Shown here: piece by piece, positions 51,018-56,236 of the stretch | Layout of the letters: each line of letters starts with the position of its first letter | Position numbering within the stretch: the first letter of the stretch is position 1 | Source of the DNA: Anaerolinea sp. | GTDB lineage: Bacteria > Chloroflexota > Anaerolineae > Anaerolineales > Villigracilaceae | Direction: 5' to 3' | NCBI GenBank assembly: GCA_020047815.1 | Contig: JAIFNG010000062.1 | Location: 1 to 56,236 of the forward strand | DNA length: 56,236 bases | Translations under genes and position numbers: made by a program | The notes under the pieces: generated by a model | The model's database searches: none | What the model was told of the DNA's origin: nothing | What the model saw: only the letters and a program-made list of their open reading frames with translations

Positions 51018-52949
51018 TCATGGCATGGAGATGGCATGGGATGGCGCTCCATAAAAACCAGTCCAGCCATTCAAAATATTCGCCGCAGGTCCGGGGTATG
51101 TAACATTGCGATACACATCCACCTGTGTCATGGTAAACAGGGGAATGAGCGGCAATTCTGACATCAATGCTGACTCGATCTGTATGACAGCCTGCCGTGC
51201 CACTTCGAGGTTTGATTCAGCCCTGAGCGCCTCGCACACTACCCCCAATCTGTTACTGTTATATAAATGCAAATTCTCTCCCCCAAACCATTCGCACAAA
51301 TACGCGGGGTATTCGCTCAATTGCCAGCCCAGCAAGGCAATATCATATTTCTGTGAACTATACACCGCATAAATGACATCGTTCAACCCCGCCTCCTGCA
51401 CGGTAAATGGGATACCCAAATACTGGGCTTGCTCGGCGATATATTTTGCTGCGCTAAAACGCAGGGCGTCCTCTTCTTTTTTTGGGGCAAGCAGTGTGAC
51501 TTTTGGAAAAGCCCCGCCATTGGACATGGATATTTTTTGCCCCGCATTTTCGGCGCCCGGCTCCCGCTCCCACGAATACCCGGCATCCTTCAAGAGTTGC
51601 ACGGCATACACCACTCGGGCAGGCTGATCCATGCCGGCGCAGGCACCTTTGAGATTCGCGTCATGCCACTGAACGGAAAGCACAAAAGAATCAAGCGGCG
51701 CGGCTTTATGTTGCAAAATATCGGCTGCAAGCACGTCTCGATCGATCATACAGGCAAGTGCAGATCGAAACGCGGGGTCGGCAAGGTAGATATTCAATGG
51801 GTTGAACACAAGGAAGCGCGCGTTATAACTTGAATTGTATTTGAGTGTAATCCCGTCGGCAGGGGGGGCATCAACTGGCGAAAGGATGAAATCCACTTCG
51901 TCATTTTGGAAGGCGGTAACAGCCGATTTTTCATTCTCAAAGAAATGGTAGGAAGCACGGTCAAAATTTGGCGCACCAAATGGAAGGTCCGGGTTGGCTT
52001 TTTTTTGCCAGACACCATCCTCCTTCACAACAGGCAGCCATACGCCAAGAGTTGGCTCTTTCTCATCGTCCAGGGTATACAGGGAACCTTGTGCCAACTT
52101 CACCTGAGCGGCGTAATCTTCAAGAAGGTTATCCAATGTGGCTTGAAGATAGACCACTTCACCCTGCATCCGTGTGTAGTCGCCTTCGATCTTTCGATTT
52201 TGCTTTCCATTAACCCTCAGCGAAGTGACCTGTGCGGTCAAATCTGCCAGAACAGGCTGCACCACCTCCAGGCTGGAGCGTATTTTGGCGATCTCTGCCC
52301 GCAAAGCATCATCAGGCAAATAAGCGAAAGCAGCCTGCACCGTGGATTCCCAAAAGGCTTTCTGCACAATTGGAGCTTGAAGCACACCATATTGCCAGTC
52401 ACCCACATTCGGTTTTTGCTTGAAGACAAATTTCACCGTGACCGGGTCAATGGTTTCGGCATGGTCAAGGATCTCTCGCGGATAATAAGCGCCCCAGTCA
52501 TGATCGAATTCAAAAGCAAGCACGGTATCGGCAGTGAACACCACATCCCCGGCAGTGAATGGGGAACCATCTGTCCATTTCAGATCTGGGCGGAGTTTTA
52601 CAACAGCTGAATACTCACCGCCGTCCTGCATTACTTCGGAGGGCATACCTTCGGCGGCAAGCGGTTGGAACGAAGAATCCTGGGGCTCAAGCTGATACAG
52701 ACTCGGGAAGGTTTCGCTGCGCACGGCATGGTTGGCATAGGTCGAGCCTGATCGATCGAACAACTGCCAGATGTTAACTTGTCCTGGTGCACCGATCAAT
52801 GCAAATCGGATCTCTGGCGCGTGCGCTGGCGCCAGAGGATCTATCGGGAGGGATATGCTTGTTGGCACCGCAACTTGATCGATTTTTAAGGGTACGCAGG
52901 AAGCGATCAGCAGTGTCAAAAACAAACCCAGGCGAAAGGAACGTCCCAT
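51018..52949 (-). CDS. Family 5 extracellular solute-binding lipoprotein, copy 1
   Basis: A 643-residue peptide/nickel-type binding protein (SBP_bac_5). A lipoprotein signal peptide ends in LLIASC (Cys18), so it is anchored in the membrane. The domain is split by an inserted ~90-residue helical stretch (about residues 205-305) rich in Leu, Gln and Arg, longer than in classical OppA. The signature KWTDGSPFTAGDVVFTAD is at about 123-140. The ATG overlaps the upstream stop (TAATG), so it is coupled to copy 2. It should capture short peptides and deliver them to a permease. Confidence 0.87.
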   Translation of the reverse strand: MGRSFRLGLFLTLLIASCVPLKIDQVAVPTSISLPIDPLAPAHAPEIRFALIGAPGQVNIWQLFDRSGSTYANHAVRSETFPSLYQLEPQDSSFQPLAAEGMPSEVMQDGGEYSAVVKLRPDLKWTDGSPFTAGDVVFTADTVLAFEFDHDWGAYYPREILDHAETIDPVTVKFVFKQKPNVGDWQYGVLQAPIVQKAFWESTVQAAFAYLPDDALRAEIAKIRSSLEVVQPVLADLTAQVTSLRVNGKQNRKIEGDYTRMQGEVVYLQATLDNLLEDYAAQVKLAQGSLYTLDDEKEPTLGVWLPVVKEDGVWQKKANPDLPFGAPNFDRASYHFFENEKSAVTAFQNDEVDFILSPVDAPPADGITLKYNSSYNARFLVFNPLNIYLADPAFRSALACMIDRDVLAADILQHKAAPLDSFVLSVQWHDANLKGACAGMDQPARVVYAVQLLKDAGYSWEREPGAENAGQKISMSNGGAFPKVTLLAPKKEEDALRFSAAKYIAEQAQYLGIPFTVQEAGLNDVIYAVYSSQKYDIALLGWQLSEYPAYLCEWFGGENLHLYNSNRLGVVCEALRAESNLEVARQAVIQIESALMSELPLIPLFTMTQVDVYRNVTYPGPAANILNGWTGFYGAPSHAISMP

Positions 52950-54898
52950 TAATTTTGACACGCCTCACCCACATCGATCGCTTCGATGTTCCATAGTGGG
53001 TTGGCGGTTGGGTCCAGGTCAAAATGGCAAAGGTCAGGGCGAGTGGCAGCAATCCGCACGCGGTAATAAAGTGGTATGGCGGGCAGTTCACTGGAAAAAA
53101 GTACCTGGGTCTGGCGGTAGGAGTCGGCATAGGCCTGCTCACCTGGCAGGGCAAGCTGGGCGGCGCGGCAGGCTGCATCGTATTGCTCGTTCTTATAACC
53201 CGTCACATTCGTGCCGATCCACGAATTGGAAGCAGAGGGGATCTCAGCGCTGGTAAACCAGCCGCACGGAGGCTCAATGCCGTTGACGCCCATTGCATAT
53301 TCGATCAGGTCAAAGCGCCGGCCAAAAAGCAAACCGCTCGGACCCGAAGCGTAAAGATCGTTTTGCGAAAAGTATTGCGCATTGATGCCGATGCCGCATT
53401 GGGCGAGCGATTGAGTCAAAATGTCTGTCACCTGGCGGCGCTGGGTGGCGGTGGTGGTGTAGTAGTTCAACAAGAGCGGCGTCCCTGCAGCAACATTTTT
53501 GACCGTGACCGCCGCAAGGGGCGTAGCCGGGTCACCATCGGTATCCTTCCAACCCGCCTGTTCCAACAGAGATCTGCCAACAGCGGGATCGAACGGGATG
53601 GCTTCAATATTGGGGTCATATAATGGATGATCAACAGGCAGGTAGGTCGTCGGGACGGTGGTGCGGTCCAGCAGAATGTTTTTTACAACCGACTGACGAT
53701 CAAGGCAGTATGCAATGCCCTGACGGGTATGCGCATCGGCAAAAATATCCTGGCGGTCTTTTTGATAAATGGTCTCATAACCGTCATCATACGTGGCAGG
53801 AGTTGTACCGATCCCGAGCCATTCAATGGTCATACCAGGGGTGAAGAAGACCTGCGCCTGTTCACCTGCCTGCATTTCCCGCAACAGACTGGCATGATTA
53901 TCCAGACGAATGCCGGGGTCCAAAATATCACAGCGTTTGGCGACCAATTCACTCAGCGCCACATCTGGGTCTGTAATGAAACGAAACGTAAGAGTATCAA
54001 ATTTGGGATATCCATCCGCGGCGCGGAAATAATAGGGGTTTTTGATCAATGTAATGTGATCTCCCGCCGCCCATTCCTGCACCATATACGCTCCCCAACC
54101 GACGGGGGAGCGCGCGGAAATATCAGTCATCAATAACTGCTCGGCTGAGAATTCATTCCACAAATGCTTCGGCGCAGGTGTCCAGAAGTTGGTGAAGTAG
54201 GAGGGGTCAATATAACCCGGCATGCCCCACCATTGCACGTTCTGTGCATCGGTGGCTTCGTATGTCTGCGTCCGATCGATCAAATATGTATCTGCGATCG
54301 AACTTGCATCACCGGCAAGGGTAAAGGCATAAACCGAGTCGTCAGCCGTAAGCGGTGTGCCGTCTGCCCAGGTCAGGTCAGGGCGCATCCGAAAATTTAC
54401 GATCATTTGATCCATCTCCAACGCAGTTGCCCCGTCATAGGTGATGACGCAGTCATCGGTACGGCAGCCGGCAGGACGAACGCGGCTGCCTTGTTTAAGC
54501 AGAACAACATTTCCATCCGCATCCACGATCTGATTCCCCTCCTGAATTGCGATCCTGGCAATTTGCGCATCACCGTTTTCAATGGAAGGCAATTGCGCAA
54601 GGATAACAGGCTGGTATTCGTACCCGATCATGTCGATCGGACCATCATTGATCGAAGCCAGCACACTGCGCGCTGCGGCGTTCGGTCCGCCGAATTGATA
54701 AAGGGTATTCGGCTCCTGACCAAGACAGACCGTTAGGGCACTGGGTATGGCAGTCTCTGTCGCAATGGGGGCGGGTGTCACCGGCGGGGTGGCTGTCGCC
54801 GATTCCGGCTGTACAGAGGGAAGACCGCAGGCAATAATGAGCAGGGAGAGTACAAAAATAAAAGCCAACAAATTGACAGATCTTTTGAATGGGTTCAT
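52949..54898 (-). CDS. Family 5 extracellular solute-binding lipoprotein, copy 2
   Basis: A 649-residue SBP_bac_5 protein. The lipoprotein signal ends LLIIACG (Cys24), followed by a Thr/Pro-rich linker to about residue 55. The domain hallmark LTWADGTPLTADDSVYAF is at about 174-191. It heads the operon with copy 1, OppD-like, OppF-like and the receiver gene downstream. AAGGA lies 7 bases before the ATG. The two copies are clearly distinct in sequence (different insertion and termini), so they probably bind different peptides. Confidence 0.87.
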   Translation of the reverse strand: MNPFKRSVNLLAFIFVLSLLIIACGLPSVQPESATATPPVTPAPIATETAIPSALTVCLGQEPNTLYQFGGPNAAARSVLASINDGPIDMIGYEYQPVILAQLPSIENGDAQIARIAIQEGNQIVDADGNVVLLKQGSRVRPAGCRTDDCVITYDGATALEMDQMIVNFRMRPDLTWADGTPLTADDSVYAFTLAGDASSIADTYLIDRTQTYEATDAQNVQWWGMPGYIDPSYFTNFWTPAPKHLWNEFSAEQLLMTDISARSPVGWGAYMVQEWAAGDHITLIKNPYYFRAADGYPKFDTLTFRFITDPDVALSELVAKRCDILDPGIRLDNHASLLREMQAGEQAQVFFTPGMTIEWLGIGTTPATYDDGYETIYQKDRQDIFADAHTRQGIAYCLDRQSVVKNILLDRTTVPTTYLPVDHPLYDPNIEAIPFDPAVGRSLLEQAGWKDTDGDPATPLAAVTVKNVAAGTPLLLNYYTTTATQRRQVTDILTQSLAQCGIGINAQYFSQNDLYASGPSGLLFGRRFDLIEYAMGVNGIEPPCGWFTSAEIPSASNSWIGTNVTGYKNEQYDAACRAAQLALPGEQAYADSYRQTQVLFSSELPAIPLYYRVRIAATRPDLCHFDLDPTANPLWNIEAIDVGEACQN

Positions 54899-55010
54899 GA
54901 CAAATTCCTTTTTACGAAAAGCATATACCTTTATCAGTACTGCAATAAATCTCTGGTTTTACACCTGCCGGCAGACAGGCAGACTCTAAAATCACGATCT
55001 ACTGATTATA

Positions 55011-55042
55011 CAAGCAAGCCGCCTTTACGGGCGGCTCGCTTG
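55011..55042 (-). terminator. Terminator between the epimerase and solute-binding protein genes
   Basis: A 12-13-bp G/C-rich stem with one wobble pair (55011-55023 with 55029-55042) and a short loop lies 79 bases after the epimerase stop. On the minus strand TATAATC follows, a possible -10 for the solute-binding operon; there is no classical T-tract. Confidence 0.6.
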
Positions 55043-55121
55043 TTGTGTATTTCATAATAGTGACTTCACCCGCATTGGGATGTACGAACCACGAACAAAT
55101 ACCTTATCATTGCTGTAAAAG

Positions 55122-56141
55122 TTAACGAGGATCCAGCAGGGAAACACCAAGGCCAGGCGCAGTGGGAATTGACAACTCTGCGCCCTCATAACAAAGCCCG
55201 CGAAAAGGATCATTTGCGATCAACAGGGGACCATCCAAATCCAAATGATCACAAAGCGGGGCAAGGTGAGCAGCAGCGGTCACGCCTACCGAACTTTCGA
55301 TCATACACGATAGCATGATTTTCATTCCATGCGCGCGAGCTGTATGAATAGTGCGTAATGCTTCGCGTAAACCACCGGTTTTCATCAACTTGACCACCAC
55401 CCCATCCACCGCGCCGGCATGGGCGGCGACATCACGCGAAGTCTTTATGCTTTCATCGGCAAAGATGGGAGTCATCACACCGCGCGCGCGCAATTGGTCA
55501 TGCAGCCAGACGTACGGCTTCGGGTCACCAGGAGCAAGCGGTTGTTCCACCAGTTCCAGGTCATATTGCGAAAGGCGGGTGATCAACTCCAAAGCCTGTT
55601 CGGGAGTCCAGGCGGCATTGGCATCCACCCGCAAGCGGGCATCCGTGGATTTACGGATGGCCGCCACGGCTGACTCAGGATCATCCGCGTCCAGCTTGAC
55701 CTTAATGATGGGATAGTTTAATTCCCTGACACGCGCCGCCATGACATCAGGCGTATCAATGCCGATCGTAAATGAGGTTGGAGGCAGGGGGGCAAGTGTC
55801 AAGCCAAATAACCGATAGAGGGGCTGACCGATCATCTTACCCCACAGGTCATACAGGGCAATATCCACAGCCGCGCGGGCAGCCGGAGGACCAGACGGCA
55901 GAGAATTAAGTATATCCTCCAGCAGGAAGGGGTCATCACCAAGATCCGGAAGCCCATTCAAATAGGCCATCAGGCTTTCCTGTGTGTCACCATAATAAAA
56001 AACAGCCGCCGCTTCTCCGTACCCCACCAGTCCATCGTGTTCGATCTGCGCCAGCACATTATGCCGCTGGTCACTCGCACCATGCGAAACGCGGAAAGTG
56101 GTGCGTAAATTAAGGGTCATGGGATGGGATGTAAGTTTCAT
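55122..56141 (-). CDS. Enolase-superfamily L-Ala-D/L-Glu (dipeptide) epimerase-like
   Basis: A 339-residue member of the muconate-lactonizing subgroup of the enolase superfamily. The KxK catalytic motif is IIKVKLD (about residues 145-151). The three metal ligands lie in RVDANAAW (Asp near 173), ELVEQPL (Glu near 199) and FADES (Asp near 225), and the second catalytic Lys is in VVKLMKTGG (about 250). AADE-type epimerases convert L-Ala-D-Glu from peptidoglycan to L-Ala-L-Glu for reuse. The upstream gene end (overlapping by ATGA) and the nearby peptide uptake genes support this role over other dipeptide or acid substrates. Confidence 0.82.
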   Translation of the reverse strand: MKLTSHPMTLNLRTTFRVSHGASDQRHNVLAQIEHDGLVGYGEAAAVFYYGDTQESLMAYLNGLPDLGDDPFLLEDILNSLPSGPPAARAAVDIALYDLWGKMIGQPLYRLFGLTLAPLPPTSFTIGIDTPDVMAARVRELNYPIIKVKLDADDPESAVAAIRKSTDARLRVDANAAWTPEQALELITRLSQYDLELVEQPLAPGDPKPYVWLHDQLRARGVMTPIFADESIKTSRDVAAHAGAVDGVVVKLMKTGGLREALRTIHTARAHGMKIMLSCMIESSVGVTAAAHLAPLCDHLDLDGPLLIANDPFRGLCYEGAELSIPTAPGLGVSLLDPR

Positions 56142-56236
56142 CGAAACCGCCTCGCGCCGCGATAATTTTCATGAAGCCATTTTCTATATCTTTTACCGGA
56201 TGGGTCAAAGGTGTTGCACGAGATCCCCCAGTCTGA
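56138..56236 (-). CDS. C-terminal end of a NlpC/P60-like peptidase (partial)
   Basis: A minus-strand frame enters from the window edge and ends at TGA 56138-56140, giving 32 residues: SDWGISCNTFDPSG, then KRYRKWLHENYRGARRFR. The stop overlaps the epimerase ATG (ATGA). The ending resembles the last strand and helix of NlpC/P60 gamma-D-glutamyl-L-diamino acid endopeptidases, which are often paired with L-Ala-D/L-Glu epimerases (YkfC-YkfB type). Only the tail is visible, so the call rests partly on context. Confidence 0.5.
   Translation of the reverse strand, partial: SDWGISCNTFDPSGKRYRKWLHENYRGARRFR

Noticed and set aside
54963..54985. Palindromic CTGCCGGCAG followed by GACAGGCAG upstream of solute-binding protein copy 2
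   Set aside because: Could be an interspersed repeat, but only one copy was noticed in this window, so nothing firm can be said.
1..56236. CRISPR arrays, transposases, integrases, toxin-antitoxin or phage genes
   Set aside because: None recognised on either strand; gene order and function look chromosomal.

Overview
The window reads as one contiguous stretch of a free-living, heterotrophic, probably monoderm bacterium. An Anaerolineae-type member of Chloroflexota is the most natural fit. This is inferred from gene content: a transaldolase/phosphoglucose-isomerase fusion, a Tad/Flp pilus set without a secretin, a receiver-domain CpaE, a DegS/DegU-like two-component pair next to the pilus genes, and many GT-C membrane glycosyltransferases. 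No database search was possible, so the phylum call is tentative. No prophage, insertion sequence, CRISPR array or rRNA was seen; there is one tRNA. Both ends cut genes: an SGNH/GDSL protein on the left and an NlpC/P60-like protein on the right.

Layout. 0-2.4 kb (minus): truncated SGNH gene, class III aminotransferase and an Lrp/AsnC regulator with a near-consensus promoter that carries a palindrome. 2.4-9.8 kb: a membrane protein on minus, then a plus-strand cluster of a glycosyltransferase-2 remnant, a sulfotransferase-like gene, a UPF0104 flippase-like protein and two tandem, equal-length GH36 glycosidases. 9.8-16.8 kb (minus): a non-oxidative pentose phosphate block (tkt, rpiB, tal-pgi fusion) ending in a pterin carbinolamine dehydratase, flanked by a PH-domain protein and a DUF429 protein. 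16.9-19.1 kb: leaderless TlpA-like thioredoxin, divergent Lgt-family protein and folB, convergent with folE. 19.2-29.1 kb (minus): two-component system, flp pilin, an unexplained 630-bp gap, cpaB-cpaE-cpaF-tadB-tadC, then comF and long-form hpf. 29.2-35.1 kb (minus): EamA transporter, GNAT acetyltransferase and three membrane glycosyltransferase-like genes, tightly packed or overlapping.

35.3-44.8 kb (plus): aspA, bcp peroxiredoxin, a DUF1761 protein, a second leaderless GNAT gene, alr, lspA, rluD, L-threonine aldolase, a geranylgeranyl-reductase-family flavoprotein and an acyltransferase-3 protein. 44.9-47.7 kb (minus): recO, cdd, glmU and tRNA-Gln. 47.7-56.2 kb (minus): a putative peptide-recycling region with an NlpC/P60 tail, an L-Ala-D/L-Glu-type epimerase, two lipoprotein solute-binding proteins, OppD- and OppF-like ATPases without permeases, and a receiver protein with a possible roadblock-like domain.

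Working together: alr, glmU, the P60 and epimerase genes and the peptide uptake genes centre on peptidoglycan precursors and recycling. folB, folE and the carbinolamine dehydratase belong to pterin chemistry. The Tad block encodes a surface pilus; comF and hpf follow it. The least explained feature is the 26.7-27.0 kb gap between flp and cpaB, which has many nested base-pairing possibilities and may hold a structured RNA.
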